From Streptomyces sp. ACA25 (GTDB taxonomy: Bacteria; Actinomycetota; Actinomycetes; Streptomycetales; Streptomycetaceae): a stretch of DNA of 64,000 nt. Under the pieces are notes generated by a model. It was not told where the DNA came from and searched no databases. It saw only the letters and a list, made by a program, of their open reading frames with translations. The first letter of the stretch is position 1; every line of letters begins with the position of its first letter. This document shows, piece by piece, positions 1 to 9,249 of this stretch. Made by a program: the position numbers and the translations under genes. Location of the stretch: contig NZ_JAQKPV010000002.1 of NCBI RefSeq assembly GCF_028200735.1, positions 512,007 to 576,006 of the forward strand. The letters are read 5' to 3'.

Positions 1-19
1 CACGGGAGAAGCGATCGGG

Positions 20-44
20 ACGGGGGGGCGCGGCCGTCGGTTCA
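20..44 (-). promoter_or_regulatory. ECF-type promoter TGAACC-N16-CGT reading out of the left edge
   Basis: On the minus strand TGAACC (39-44) is followed after exactly 16 bases by CGT (20-22). It matches five other sites in this window (14.8, 16.5 and 24.3 kb) in both boxes and in spacing, and TGAACC is again followed by G. Transcription would start near position 13 and run left out of the window, so the controlled gene is not visible. Inferred from the shared pattern only. Confidence 0.5.
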
Positions 45-154
45 CCCGCCGGAAGCGGTCTCCTCCGGGGTGCAGCCCTTCGGGGGTACGGCCCGCCGGG
101 CGGGGCGTCACCGGACGGGCGTCACCACCCACCGGCGGGGGGCCGGCCTCGGGG

Positions 155-547
155 TCACCCGGCGGAGAAGCGCAGCAGGTCACTCATCCAGGGGAGGGAC
201 AGCCACGGCCGGGGCTGCGCCATCAGTGCAAGCAGCACGATGAGGGTGCCCAGCAGTCCGTAGGTCAGCACGTCGGTGAACCTCGACCGGACGGCCAGCA
301 TGCCGACAGCCGGCAACCAGACCCGCAGCGCCGCCCCGAGCAGCAGCGCCCCGCCGAAGAGGAGCAGTCCGATCCGGAAATCCCCGAGGATGACCATCAG
401 GCCGGCGAAGGCAAGGGCCAGCACCGCCAGCAGCGGCCACTGCCGGATCGGCGCCGGCGTACTGCCGTCGGTCACCCGGCGCCCGCCCTCGGGGCGGGCG
501 GTGTCCCGGGTGATCTCGGGGAAGCGTCGTGATTTCCGCTCAGTCAC
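155..547 (-). CDS. DUF3017 family small membrane protein
   Basis: 130 residues with a GTG start. A hydrophilic charged N-terminus of about 35 residues precedes three hydrophobic segments (about 37-55, 58-80 and 92-110), so it is an integral membrane protein. Length, composition and its position directly after folD fit the actinobacterial DUF3017 family, whose function is unknown. The start overlaps the end of folD by 8 bases, which indicates translational coupling in one minus-strand operon. Confidence 0.85.
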   Translation of the reverse strand: MTERKSRRFPEITRDTARPEGGRRVTDGSTPAPIRQWPLLAVLALAFAGLMVILGDFRIGLLLFGGALLLGAALRVWLPAVGMLAVRSRFTDVLTYGLLGTLIVLLALMAQPRPWLSLPWMSDLLRFSAG

Positions 548-1406
548 GGCCGGCGCCCGCGGCCCGCTCGGCTGCCTCCACCACGTTCCGCAGCAGCATC
601 GCGCGGGTCATCGGCCCGACCCCGCCGGGGTTGGGGGACAGCCAGCCGGCCACCTCGGCGACTCCCGGGTGGACATCGCCCTGGATCTTCCCGTGCTCGT
701 CCCGGCTGACGCCGACGTCGAGCACGGCGGCGCCCGGCTTGACGTCCTCCGCCTTGATCAGGTGCGGTACCCCGGCGGCGGCCACCACGATGTCGGCCCG
801 GCGCAGGTGGTCGGCGAGCCCGCGGGTGCCGGTGTGGCACTGGGTCACCGTGGCGTTCTCACTGCGGCGGGTCAGCAGCAGGGGCAGTGTGCGCCCGACC
901 GTGGTGCCGCGGCCGACCACCACGACGTGCGCCCCGTTGATCTCCACCCCGTGGCGGCGCAGCAGATGGATGATCCCGAAGGGGGTGCAGGGCAACGGTC
1001 CGGCCTCGTTGAGCACCAGCCGGCCCAGGCTCACCGGGTGCAGCCCGTCGGCGTCCTTCTCCGGGTCCATCAGCTCCAGTACCCGGTTGGTGTGGATGCC
1101 CTTGGGCAGCGGCAGTTGCACGATGTACCCGGTGCAGGCCGGGTCCTCGTTCAGCTCCCGCACCACCGCCTCGACCTCCTCCTGGCTCGCGGTAGCGGGA
1201 AGCTCCCGGCGGAGGGAAGCGATGCCGACCGCGGCGCAGTCGCGGTGTTTTCCGGCCACGTACTTCTGGCTGCCTGCGTCGTCCCCCACCAGCACCGTGC
1301 CCAGGCCCGGGGTGATGCCACGGGCCCGGAGGTCCTCGGTGCGGGACGTGAGGTCGGACTTGATCGCGGCAGCGGCCGCCTTGCCGTCGAGAATCTGGGC
1401 GCTCAT
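540..1406 (-). CDS. folD: Bifunctional methylenetetrahydrofolate dehydrogenase / methenyltetrahydrofolate cyclohydrolase
   Basis: 288 residues, the usual FolD length. The cytosolic enzyme interconverts 5,10-methylene-, 5,10-methenyl- and 10-formyl-tetrahydrofolate using NADP. The catalytic YVAGKHRDC segment (Tyr-x3-Lys) lies near residue 53, the substrate motif PCTPFGI near 140, the Rossmann segment [12 protein letters not shown] near 160, and the family signature [12 protein letters not shown] near the C-terminus. An in-frame ATG exists 75 bases upstream, but homologous sequence begins at MSAQILDGK, so 1406 is chosen. The window also carries purU, which acts on the formyl-folate product. Confidence 0.96.
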   Translation of the reverse strand: MSAQILDGKAAAAAIKSDLTSRTEDLRARGITPGLGTVLVGDDAGSQKYVAGKHRDCAAVGIASLRRELPATASQEEVEAVVRELNEDPACTGYIVQLPLPKGIHTNRVLELMDPEKDADGLHPVSLGRLVLNEAGPLPCTPFGIIHLLRRHGVEINGAHVVVVGRGTTVGRTLPLLLTRRSENATVTQCHTGTRGLADHLRRADIVVAAAGVPHLIKAEDVKPGAAVLDVGVSRDEHGKIQGDVHPGVAEVAGWLSPNPGGVGPMTRAMLLRNVVEAAERAAGAGRD

Positions 1407-1616
1407 GGGGCCATCTTCGCGGATGGCCGCGGCTCTCCACCAATCCGGCCGGGAATCATGTTGCATCTTCGCCACAGTCACCGAATCCGGCTGGACAGGC
1501 GACTCGGGCAGGCGATCAAATGACCAGCGAGCCGCACGGGGGGAACCAGAGGTTCATGTCGCTCTCTCCGCTGCCTCAGTTTCCGCACCATCCTCGCAGT
1601 TGAGAAGGACTCGCAC

Positions 1617-2207
1617 ATGAGCTATCCCCCTCCGCCCGGCCCGGACCAGACGCCTCAGGGCCAGCAGCCTTACGGCCAGCAGCCCGGCTACGGCCAGCAG
1701 GCGCCCTACGGTCAGCCGGGCGGCCCGCCGCCGTTCCCCGGTCAGATACCCGGGCAGGGCTACGGCAACTACGGGCAGGGCCAGGCGGCCGTCCCGCACG
1801 CGTACGCCGGCTGGGGCGGGCGGTTCGTGGCTCGCATCATCGACTTTCTGATCTTCTACTCCGTGCCGGTCATCCTGATGATCATCGACTCGGCCGGCCT
1901 GGAGCCGGGCGAGGCCCCCGGCGGGCTGTACTACGTCGGCTCGCTGATCATGCTGGCCGCCTGGGTGTTCCTCGGCTACTTGGTGGGCACGACCGGGCAG
2001 ACCCCGGGCCGGAAGGCGGTCGGCATCCAGGTTCTGAAGGAGACCACCGGCAAGCCGCTCGGATTCGGCATGGCCCTCGTCCGGATGCTGCTGGACGTCG
2101 TCAACTCCCTGCCGTGCCTCCTCGGCTACCTGTGGCCGCTGTGGGACGCCAAGAAGCAGACCTTCGCCGACAAGATCGTCGGTAGTGTCGTGGTAAGGAA
2201 GAACTGA
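1617..2207 (+). CDS. RDD family membrane protein with Gly/Gln/Tyr-rich N-terminus
   Basis: 196 residues. Residues 1-60 are a low-complexity Pro/Gly/Gln/Tyr tail with repeated YGQQ units. An RDD domain follows, with GGRFVARIIDFLIF (the Arg-Asp signature) near residue 67, further TM segments near 78-92 and 108-124, and the conserved GQTPGRKAVGIQV. RDD proteins are integral membrane proteins, some linked to ion exchange; no substrate can be assigned here. AAGGA lies 8 bases before the ATG. The next gene, also a membrane protein, follows 61 bases downstream. Confidence 0.88.
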   Translation: MSYPPPPGPDQTPQGQQPYGQQPGYGQQAPYGQPGGPPPFPGQIPGQGYGNYGQGQAAVPHAYAGWGGRFVARIIDFLIFYSVPVILMIIDSAGLEPGEAPGGLYYVGSLIMLAAWVFLGYLVGTTGQTPGRKAVGIQVLKETTGKPLGFGMALVRMLLDVVNSLPCLLGYLWPLWDAKKQTFADKIVGSVVVRKN

Positions 2208-2268
2208 CGCACCCGCGAGGGCGGGTCCGTCCGACCCGTCCCACCCGTCCGGTACGTCTGGAGACACC

Positions 2269-2688
2269 GTGGCCGATCCGCATCCGCCCAAGGACCGGCA
2301 GCCCTTGCCGGGGAAAGTCGCTCTGGCGCGCTCGCTGCTGTTCGCCGGCGGCGGAGTGGTGGGCCTGCTGGGCCTGCTGACGCTGATCAGTGTGATCGGG
2401 GATCCCGACTCGGCCGCCGAGATCGCGGGGGTTCCCGCGTCCACGGTGGGCGCTGTCGCCACGCTGTACACGGTGTTCGGCGCGGTCGGCATCGTCCTGG
2501 CGGCCCGCTTCCGTACCGGCGGGAAGGTCTACCGGCTGGGCGGCATCGCCTGGTCCGGGCTGGGGATCCTCGTCGGAATCCTCACCTTCCCGCTCGGACT
2601 GCTGGTGACACTGGCGGCGGTGGTCGCGCTCTTCCTGCTGAGCGGGTCCGAGGCAGGTGACTGGTTCACGCGGGCCGGCGACCGGTAG
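2269..2688 (+). CDS. Small membrane protein of unknown function
   Basis: 139 residues with a GTG start. Four hydrophobic stretches are visible (about 20-45, 62-82, 92-108 and 109-125) with short polar ends, which suggests a four-helix membrane protein. No catalytic motif is recognised. It shares direction with the RDD gene 61 bases upstream and is followed by a strong hairpin terminator, so the two probably form a short operon. Confidence 0.75.
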   Translation: MADPHPPKDRQPLPGKVALARSLLFAGGGVVGLLGLLTLISVIGDPDSAAEIAGVPASTVGAVATLYTVFGAVGIVLAARFRTGGKVYRLGGIAWSGLGILVGILTFPLGLLVTLAAVVALFLLSGSEAGDWFTRAGDR

Positions 2689-2731
2689 TCCGGCGGCATT
2701 GTCCCCACCGGACACATGTGCCACAGCCCTG

Positions 2732-2766
2732 CACGAGGGCCGCTCCCCCCGGGAGCGGCCCTCGTG
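2732..2766 (+). terminator. Strong hairpin terminator
   Basis: Perfect 16-bp inverted repeat (2732-2747 with 2751-2766) and a 3-base loop, about 45 bases after the preceding stop codon. No U tract follows, as is common in high-GC actinomycetes. Confidence 0.75.
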
Positions 2767-2770
2767 GCGT

Positions 2771-2817
2771 GTTCATGTCCAGGATGTTAATCAACTCGCG
2801 TAGAACTTGACATGAAC
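2771..2817. promoter_or_regulatory. 9-bp inverted repeat in an AT-richer promoter region
   Basis: GTTCATGTC (2771-2779) is repeated in inverse as GACATGAAC (2809-2817). The right arm overlaps a TTGACA-like box at 2807-2812. The segment between the stem-loop terminator and the nuclease gene is unusually AT-rich for this DNA (GTTAATCAAC at 2786-2795). This fits an operator or promoter for the secreted nuclease, but no convincing -10 box at standard spacing was found. Confidence 0.35.
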
Positions 2818-2878
2818 GCGTTACTTTGGCCGTCAACAATCCGTCAGGTAACCCCCACACCCTTCCGGGAGGTACCTG

Positions 2879-3526
2879 ATGTTCCGCCCGTCCTTCCTGC
2901 CCCGCGGCCGACGCCTCAGCGTCCTGGTCACCGCGCTCGCCGCGGCCCTGCTGTTCGCACTGCTCGGCCCACCCGCGTCCGCCGCACCTCCGCGCATCCC
3001 CTCGGCCGCGGTCGCCCAGACCGAACTCAACTCCCTGCGGGTGGCCGCCGAGACCTCCATGGCCGGCTACTCCCGCTCCCTCTTCCCGCACTGGCGCACC
3101 ATCAACGGCTGCTCCGCCCGGCAGACCGTCCTGAAGCGGGACGGTCGCAACGTCGTGGTCGACGGCAACTGCCAGCCGACGTCCGGCACCTGGTTCAGCC
3201 AGTTCGACGGCGTCACCCTCACCAGCGCGTCCCAGGTCGACATCGACCACCACGTGCCGCTCGCCGAGGCCTGGCGCTCCGGGGCCAGCTCCTGGTCCAC
3301 CGACCGCCGCCGGGAATTCGCCAACGACCTGTACTGGCCGCAGCTGATAGCGGTGAGCGCGAGCTCGAACCGCTCCAAGGGCGACCAGGACCCGGCCGAC
3401 TGGAAACCGCGCGCGGCCTTCCACTGCACCTACAGCCGGATGTGGATACGGGCGAAGTACCAGTGGAACCTGGCGGTCGACCCGGCGGAGAAGTCGGCGC
3501 TTCAAACCATGCTCAATACGTGCTGA
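2879..3526 (+). CDS. Secreted HNH-type (DUF1524/GmrSD C-terminal-like) nuclease
   Basis: 215 residues. A Sec signal peptide (RRGR-like basic start, hydrophobic core about 13-30, cleavage likely after ASA near 36) leads into a DUF1524-type domain. The domain has VDIDHHVPLAEAW near residue 120 and PQLIAVSASSNRSKGDQ near 157; the Asp-His pair and downstream Asn/Lys are the expected His-Me-finger residues. It probably acts as an extracellular DNase. GGGAGG sits 6 bases before the ATG. A paralogue, anchored as a lipoprotein, lies at 28.7 kb with the same block order. Confidence 0.85.
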   Translation: MFRPSFLPRGRRLSVLVTALAAALLFALLGPPASAAPPRIPSAAVAQTELNSLRVAAETSMAGYSRSLFPHWRTINGCSARQTVLKRDGRNVVVDGNCQPTSGTWFSQFDGVTLTSASQVDIDHHVPLAEAWRSGASSWSTDRRREFANDLYWPQLIAVSASSNRSKGDQDPADWKPRAAFHCTYSRMWIRAKYQWNLAVDPAEKSALQTMLNTC

Positions 3527-3527
3527 G

Positions 3528-3806
3528 ATGTCCGGCATGAGTAATGCCAGCGACATCAGTGAACGCAACACCGTCTTCCGCCCGCCCCGCGGCGGCGTGA
3601 TGACCAAAGAGGTCGGTGTGGTCACCGGCGAGCTCGAGCTCCACACCCGCGCCGAGGAGGACGGCACCCTGGTACTGCGGATCCGCTACGCGGGAGCCGA
3701 CGAGTGGTACACCCCGGAAGGCGGCCCCTACCGCCTGTACGACCCCCGGGACCACGAGGTGCTGCACGACGTGCTCGTCACCCTCCTGCACCGCCCTCAG
3801 CCCTGA
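3528..3806 (+). CDS. Small conserved protein, function unknown
   Basis: 92 residues, starting one base after the nuclease stop codon; an alternative ATG lies 9 bases further in. No signal peptide or membrane segment is seen. The sequence is acidic, with a two-strand pattern (VGVVTGELELHT, GTLVLRIRY) and an aromatic, proline-rich middle (EWYTPEGGPYRLYDPRDHE). It looks like a small beta-rich cytosolic protein. Function is not recognised; the tight spacing suggests co-transcription with the nuclease. Confidence 0.6.
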   Translation: MSGMSNASDISERNTVFRPPRGGVMTKEVGVVTGELELHTRAEEDGTLVLRIRYAGADEWYTPEGGPYRLYDPRDHEVLHDVLVTLLHRPQP

Positions 3807-3876
3807 CCCCGGCCCGGGCGCTCGGCCACCCCGGCCGGGGCGCCCGGGCGCTCGGGGACCGCGGACCCCGCCGGCA

Positions 3877-4665
3877 CTGCCTTTCGTCGAGGCCGAGTGC
3901 ACCGACCCGGCGTCTCCGCTCTTCAGCGTTCCGGAAGCCGCCCTGCTCGCCGAGTTCCCGGCACCCGACCAGGCGCGCCGGGTACTGGAGGCTGTCGGCA
4001 GCGGAGAACGCACGCACGCCAACATTGCCGCTGCGGCGGGGAGCCGCAGCGGAGCGATGCCGTCCGGGGCGCTTTCGCCACTGTTGCGGCGCCTCACCGA
4101 GGAGAAGCGGGTACTGGCGGTGGACACACCGCTGTCGACCAGGCCGGGCAAGCCCGCGCGCTACCGAGTGGCGGACAGCAACCTGCGCCTCTACCTCGCG
4201 GCCCTGCGCTCCGCGCAGGAACTCACGCGACGCGGCCGTCCCGAAGCCGCCTTCCATCTGGTGCAGAGGCGCTGGACCACGTGGCGTGGCCGGGCCGTCG
4301 AGCCGCTGGTCCGGGAGTCCCTGGAAATCTCCGCACTGGCCGGAGCACTGCCGTGGCCGGAGGCCGAGGCTGTGGGCGGCTGGTGGAACCGGCAGTTCAG
4401 CCCGGAGATCGACCTGATCGGCGCGGACTGCTCCCCGGTTGCTCACCGTCTGTTCGTCGCCGGATCGATCAAGTGGCTCGCGTCCCCGTTCGACCAGCAT
4501 GACCTGTCCGCCCTCCGGCACAGCACCACACCGTTGCCCGGCTACGACCCGGGAGCGACAGGTCTGATCGTGGCTTCCCTGTCCGGCACCGACGCACACC
4601 TCGACGCCACGGCCATCAGCCTGATCTGGGGGCCGACGGACATCGTCGCCGCCTGGCAGACATAA
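3877..4665 (+). pseudogene. 5'-truncated remnant of a DUF234-type AAA+ ATPase
   Basis: About 262 codons remain in frame. They match the C-terminal part of archaeal-type ATPases that carry DUF234: an AEFPAPDQARRVLEAVGSGERTHANIA winged-helix region followed by DUF234 motifs such as KPARYRVADSNLRLYLA. The N-terminal P-loop half is absent: upstream the frame runs antisense-like through the 92-codon gene and low-complexity GC, with no Walker A. A GC-rich 14-bp direct repeat (3812-3825 and 3842-3855) lies beside the break. The open frame could still be translated from an internal start, but the ATPase core is missing. Confidence 0.7.
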
Positions 4666-4798
4666 GGTCGGCGGTTCTTCGCAGCTTCGTAGAACAGGAC
4701 GGGCCCGGTTCCCCAGCGACGGGACGCTTCCGCGCCGGTCGACGACCGCGAGTCTGCTGACCGCCGCGCTCGGCACAGCGGGGATGGGCCGGGTCACG

Positions 4799-6259
4799 TC
4801 AGGTGCTGGGGCGGATGTTGGCGTTGTGGTGGAAGAGGTTGCCGGGGTCGTGGGCGGCCTTGACGGCGGCGAGACGTTCGAGGTTGGGGCCGTAGCCCTC
4901 GTGCAGGAGTCGCTCGCCCTCCTCCAGGAAGCCGGGGAAGTTGAGGTACACGCCACCGGAGGAGTAGGAGCTGAGGTCGGAGAAGGTGTCACGGACCCAG
5001 GCCACGTTCGCGGCCGTGTCGTTCTCCTCGTCCCAGTTTCCCTCGATGCCGAACAGATACGGCATCCCGCGGTTGGCGAAGGCGGTGTCCTGCTCCCCGA
5101 CGCGGGCCATCGCGTCGCCCTGGAACCAGACGTCGATGGTGGAGTCGGGGGACGGGGAGGCGGCGGCGCGGACCACCAGGTGCTCGATCAGCTCGTCGCC
5201 GAGCTCCGGTGCGTTGACCGACTTCCAGTAGTAGCGGCGGCCGTTCGGGAAGTCCTCGTCCAGGACCTGCTGGGCATCCGTGTAGGGCATGGTGCCGCTG
5301 AGGTCGGCGAAGGGCTCGGCGACCTCGCGGAGCGGGCGCAGGGCCCGTTCGCCTTCCTCCGGATCGCCGGGAAACAGGGCGAGCACCGCGACGAAGAGCT
5401 GTCCGTGTGTTTCCGGCGGGAAGTCCCCGACCGCCGGAATCCGGCCGAGCACGCCGATGGGAGCGGCCTGGCCAGGCATCTCGGCCACATGGCGCTCGCA
5501 GGCCCTCAGCACGTCCCGGGCCCGGTCCGCGGGGTAGTAGACGTGGCAGAAGTGGACCTGCGGGCCCACGGGGTGCAGGCGGTACTCCAGCACGGTGGCG
5601 ACGCCGAAGTTGCCGCCACCGCCCCGGACGGCCCAGAACAGATCCGCGTGCGTGTCCTCATCGACGGCGATCAGCCGGCCTTCGGCGGTGACCATCTGCA
5701 CGGACACCAGGTTGTCGCAGCTCAGTCCGTACTTCCGCCGGAGCCAGCCGATTCCGCCGGACAAGGTCAGGCCGGCGATCCCGGTGGCGGACACGACGCC
5801 CAGCGGGGTCGCGAGCCCGTGCCGCTGGGTCTCCCGGTCGACGTCACCCAGGGTGCAGCCGCCCTGCGCCCGCACGGTGAGCCCTTCGGGGTCCACTTCC
5901 ACCCTGGTCATCTCCGAGAGGTCGGCGACCAGACCGCCGTCGCACAGTGCCTGGCCCGCGACGCCGTGCCCGCCGCCGCGGACGGCCAGCGGCAGTCCGT
6001 GGTCGCGGGCGAAGTGCACCGCGGCCACGACGTCCGCGTCCCCGTGGCACCGCGCCACCAGGGCCGGATGCCTGTCGATCATGCCGTTCCAGAGTTCCCG
6101 GGCGGGGTCGTACCCGGCGTCACCGGGTCGCAGAAGCTCTCCCCGCAGGACGGCGGCGAAGGCGTCGAGGAGCTCAGCGGCGATGTCCGGCTCCTGCGGT
6201 CTCCGTCCACCGTTCCCGCTCATCGGTGTGCCGCCGCCGGCGCTGCGCGATCCACTCAT
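4799..6259 (-). CDS. FAD-linked oxidoreductase, berberine-bridge-enzyme type
   Basis: 486 residues. An N-terminal FAD-binding (PCMH/VAO-type) domain has the PLAVRGGGHGVAG flavin-attachment motif near residue 80, whose His is the usual covalent FAD anchor. GGIGWLRRKYGLSCDNL and AVRGGGGNFGV follow, then a C-terminal BBE segment with YLNFPGF and YGPNLERLAAVKAAHDPGNLFHHN. These enzymes oxidise sugars or secondary metabolites with O2. No signal peptide is seen. GGAGGT lies 7 bases before the chosen ATG, which excludes a 17-codon in-frame extension. The gene is convergent with the DUF234 remnant. Substrate unknown. Confidence 0.88.
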   Translation of the reverse strand: MSGSRSAGGGTPMSGNGGRRPQEPDIAAELLDAFAAVLRGELLRPGDAGYDPARELWNGMIDRHPALVARCHGDADVVAAVHFARDHGLPLAVRGGGHGVAGQALCDGGLVADLSEMTRVEVDPEGLTVRAQGGCTLGDVDRETQRHGLATPLGVVSATGIAGLTLSGGIGWLRRKYGLSCDNLVSVQMVTAEGRLIAVDEDTHADLFWAVRGGGGNFGVATVLEYRLHPVGPQVHFCHVYYPADRARDVLRACERHVAEMPGQAAPIGVLGRIPAVGDFPPETHGQLFVAVLALFPGDPEEGERALRPLREVAEPFADLSGTMPYTDAQQVLDEDFPNGRRYYWKSVNAPELGDELIEHLVVRAAASPSPDSTIDVWFQGDAMARVGEQDTAFANRGMPYLFGIEGNWDEENDTAANVAWVRDTFSDLSSYSSGGVYLNFPGFLEEGERLLHEGYGPNLERLAAVKAAHDPGNLFHHNANIRPST

Positions 6260-6360
6260 GGTGGCCACCTCCAGGCTTCCAGCGTCCTGCCGTCCGGGCC
6301 ATCGCGCCATCCGGGGTCATCGCAATGATCCACCGGGACCCCCGTGGCCCGGGTGCACGG

Positions 6361-9249
6361 TCAGAGGTCTTCGTAGAGGGCGAGCAGGGACTCCTCGTCG
6401 GGGTCGGTGGGACGGCTGAGGGCGGGGCCGGTGCGCAGGGGCTGCTCGGCCCAGACCGTCTTGCCCTGCTCGGTGTACCGGGTGCCCCAGGCCCGGGAGT
6501 ACTGGGCGACGAGGAACAGTCCCCGGCCGCCCTCCTCGGTGGTGCCGGCCCGCCGGATGCGGGGCGAGGAGTTGCTGTGGTCGGAGACTTCGCAGATCAG
6601 GGACCTGTCCCGGATCAGGCGGAGGTGGACGCGGTCGCCGCCGCCGTAGCGGACGGCGTTGGTGACCAGCTCGCTGACCAGGAGTTCGGTACCGCACGCC
6701 AGCTCGGAGAGGTCCCACTTGTGCAGTTGCCTCCCCGTCAGTTCGCGGGCCTGACGCACCGCCTCCGGTCGGCAGGGCAGGTACCACTCGGTGATGCTGT
6801 CGTCCGGCAGGGCCCGGGTGCGGGCGAGCAGCAGCGCCATGTCGTCGTGGGGGCGGTCGAAAGCCTCGGTGAACAGCGTGCTGGTGATCTTGTCGCAGAG
6901 GTGTTCCAGCGTCGGGCCGGTGCTCCCGAGGTGATCCAGGAGCACGTCGAGACGGTCCTCGTCCGCCGGCGTCGCCTGTCCACGGTGGGCGGTCAGCCCA
7001 TCGGAGTAGAGGGCCAGGGTGCTGCCCTCCGGTATGCGGAATTCGGCTGCCGCATAGGGCAGGAGGCCGCCGAGGCCCAGCGGCAGCCCCACGGGAAGGT
7101 CGAGCAGCCGGACCGTTCCGTCGGGCTCGGCCAGCGCGGGCGGCGGGTGGCCGGCCCGCGCCGCTGTGCAGATCCGCGACACCGGGTCGTAGACCGCGTA
7201 AAGGCAGGTCGCCCCGCAGGCCGGGTCTTCGCAGTCATCCCCGGACGAGGAACGGTTGACCAGGTCGTCCAGGTGGGCGAGCACCTCCTCGGGCGGCAGA
7301 TCGAGGTCGGCGAGGGTGTGCACGGCGGTGCGCAGCCGGCCCATGGCGGCGGCAGCGTGCATGCCGTGGCCGACCACGTCTCCGACGACGAGCGCCACGC
7401 GGGAACCGGAAAGCGGGATGACGTCGTACCAGTCGCCGCCGACGTCGGTCCCCTCGTCCGCCGGGAAGTAGCGGGAGGCGACCTCGACCGCGGAGAGCTC
7501 GGGCAGTTCGCGGGGCAGCAGGCTGTGCTGGAGGGTGAGGGAGGCGTTGCGTTCGCGGGCGTAGCGCCGGGCGTTGTCCAGGCAGGTCGCGGTCCGCACG
7601 GCCAGTTCTTCGGCGAGGAGCAGATCGTCCTCCTCGAAGGGGTCGGCCCGCCCCGACCGGTAGAAGCCGACCACTCCCATGAGGGAGCCCCGGGAACGCA
7701 ACGGCACGGTCATGAGGGAGTGCTCTCCCTCACCGAGGCTGGGGGCGGGCTCGGGCCAGGGGGCCTCACCGGGGAGGAGCTTCGCGCCGGCGCCGGCGCC
7801 GACCACCGGCTCGCGGATGGACCGGTCGTGGTGCATGGCCCGGGCGTGGGCGGTCTCGGGCGGGCAGCGGAACACCTCGCCGGCCTCGCCCGTGGCCTGC
7901 CCGGGGAGACCGGGGCGGGCCGTCAGCGCCTGGCGTTCGAGGGTGGGGGCAGCCGGCACGGGGCCCGGCCGCGGCTCCTCTCCTCCGGCCACCTCGCTCA
8001 GCAGTTCAACGACCGCGAGGTCGGCGAGTCGTGGCACAGCGACCTCGGTGAGCTCCTGCGCGGTGCGCCGGACATCGAGGGTGGTGCCGATACGGGCACC
8101 GGCCTCGTTGAGCAGGGACAGCCGCTCGCGGGCGGCGACGGCGAGCCTGCCCACCCCGGGTTCCCCGACCATCAGCAACCACTGATCGACGCTGCTCGCG
8201 TGCTCGTCCGGACGGTCCACGGAGGCGGAGGGGGCGGGCCGGGCCGCCGGAACGGCTCCGCCGGCGTGCTCACGGTGCCGGGGCGGGCGGGCGGTGACGA
8301 GCGCGGATCCGCCGTCGGTACGCAGGCTGACCTCGACCGCCGCTCCGTCGGCTTCCCCGTCCCGCACGGGACGGCGGTGCAGCAGCGCGCTCTTCCCGTG
8401 GCTGAGGGGCACCTCCTGCCAGGTGGTGCCCTCCGAGGCGATCATCCGGCTGGCCTCGTGGAGGAGCATGCGCTGCTCCTCCGACGAGACCTCGTCCAAC
8501 AGCGCTTCAGCAGCGCGGCCGGGGCCGGCCCGGGCGTCCGTCGGGTGCAGCAGCACGCTGCCGGCCCGGTCACGTGAGGCAAGGAACGCTGCCGCCAGCG
8601 CCTTCTCCCGGGAGGTGGTCAGCTCCAGCAGCCGGTCCTCGATGCGGCGGACGGCGCGGTACACCAGTGCGGCCATGCGGGGGTGGGCGGCCTCACGCAT
8701 CATGGACAGGTTGACCACTCCCTGCACGGTGCCGCTCACCGGATCGTGCACGGGCGCGCCTATACAGGCAAGTACCTGCAGCCGGTGGAAGAAGTGCTCC
8801 TCCCCGATGACCACGAACGGGGCCCGGGTGCCGAGACACATGCTGATGCTGTTGGTTCCGAGGTGGCGTTCGGCGCAGCTCGCTCCGACCACCAGGGGTT
8901 CCAGCTCCTTCGCCGCGAGGTTTCCCGCCGAGTCGCACGGGCCGTCGCGCCGGTCGACGATACGGGCCTCGGCATCGGTCAGCAGCACCGTCACCGGAGC
9001 GTCGCCCAGCTCGTGCCGCAGTTGCTCCAGTGCGGGCCCGGCCGCCCGCAGCAACCGGAGACCCGGGTCCAGGTCGGAGCTGGCGGGGACCACCAGCCGC
9101 TTCTGGTTCACCCCCAGGCTCGCGGAACGGAGCCACGAGGCACGGATCGCGCTGCGCACCTCCGCCTCGGTCGGCTCGTGGCCGGTCCGGACGAACCGGT
9201 CGTGCGCCCGGACCTGTATCCGGGCATCGCCGTTCCAGGGGTCGCTCAT
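6361..9249 (-). CDS. Multi-domain sensor PP2C (SpoIIE-type) phosphatase with anti-sigma-like kinase domain
   Basis: 962 residues, apparently cytosolic. Residues 1-220 resemble the sensory N-terminus of AcoR-type regulators (IRASWLRSASLGV, then a GAF-like region with CAERHLGTNSISMCL). A second GAF domain lies about 370-550. A SpoIIE phosphatase domain spans about 580-790 (DVGGDWYDVIPL and VVGDVVGHGMHAAAAMGRLR carry the metal-binding Asp residues). A C-terminal HATPase (about 815-960) has ELLVSELVTNAVRYG and EVSDHSNSSPRIR. Such proteins control partner switching by dephosphorylating STAS antagonists. AGGTG precedes the ATG at 9249; the preceding in-frame start lacks a site. Confidence 0.9.
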   Translation of the reverse strand: MSDPWNGDARIQVRAHDRFVRTGHEPTEAEVRSAIRASWLRSASLGVNQKRLVVPASSDLDPGLRLLRAAGPALEQLRHELGDAPVTVLLTDAEARIVDRRDGPCDSAGNLAAKELEPLVVGASCAERHLGTNSISMCLGTRAPFVVIGEEHFFHRLQVLACIGAPVHDPVSGTVQGVVNLSMMREAAHPRMAALVYRAVRRIEDRLLELTTSREKALAAAFLASRDRAGSVLLHPTDARAGPGRAAEALLDEVSSEEQRMLLHEASRMIASEGTTWQEVPLSHGKSALLHRRPVRDGEADGAAVEVSLRTDGGSALVTARPPRHREHAGGAVPAARPAPSASVDRPDEHASSVDQWLLMVGEPGVGRLAVAARERLSLLNEAGARIGTTLDVRRTAQELTEVAVPRLADLAVVELLSEVAGGEEPRPGPVPAAPTLERQALTARPGLPGQATGEAGEVFRCPPETAHARAMHHDRSIREPVVGAGAGAKLLPGEAPWPEPAPSLGEGEHSLMTVPLRSRGSLMGVVGFYRSGRADPFEEDDLLLAEELAVRTATCLDNARRYARERNASLTLQHSLLPRELPELSAVEVASRYFPADEGTDVGGDWYDVIPLSGSRVALVVGDVVGHGMHAAAAMGRLRTAVHTLADLDLPPEEVLAHLDDLVNRSSSGDDCEDPACGATCLYAVYDPVSRICTAARAGHPPPALAEPDGTVRLLDLPVGLPLGLGGLLPYAAAEFRIPEGSTLALYSDGLTAHRGQATPADEDRLDVLLDHLGSTGPTLEHLCDKITSTLFTEAFDRPHDDMALLLARTRALPDDSITEWYLPCRPEAVRQARELTGRQLHKWDLSELACGTELLVSELVTNAVRYGGGDRVHLRLIRDRSLICEVSDHSNSSPRIRRAGTTEEGGRGLFLVAQYSRAWGTRYTEQGKTVWAEQPLRTGPALSRPTDPDEESLLALYEDL

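Noticed and set aside
3812..3855. 14-bp direct repeat GCCCGGGCGCTCGG, 30-bp period, considered as an attachment site or mobile-element end
   Set aside because: No integrase or transposase nearby and no inverted ends; kept only as a possible deletion scar.
5947..8577. 876-codon plus-strand frame across the FAD oxidase and phosphatase genes
   Set aside because: Antisense shadow, Gly/Arg/Val-rich without recognisable domains.
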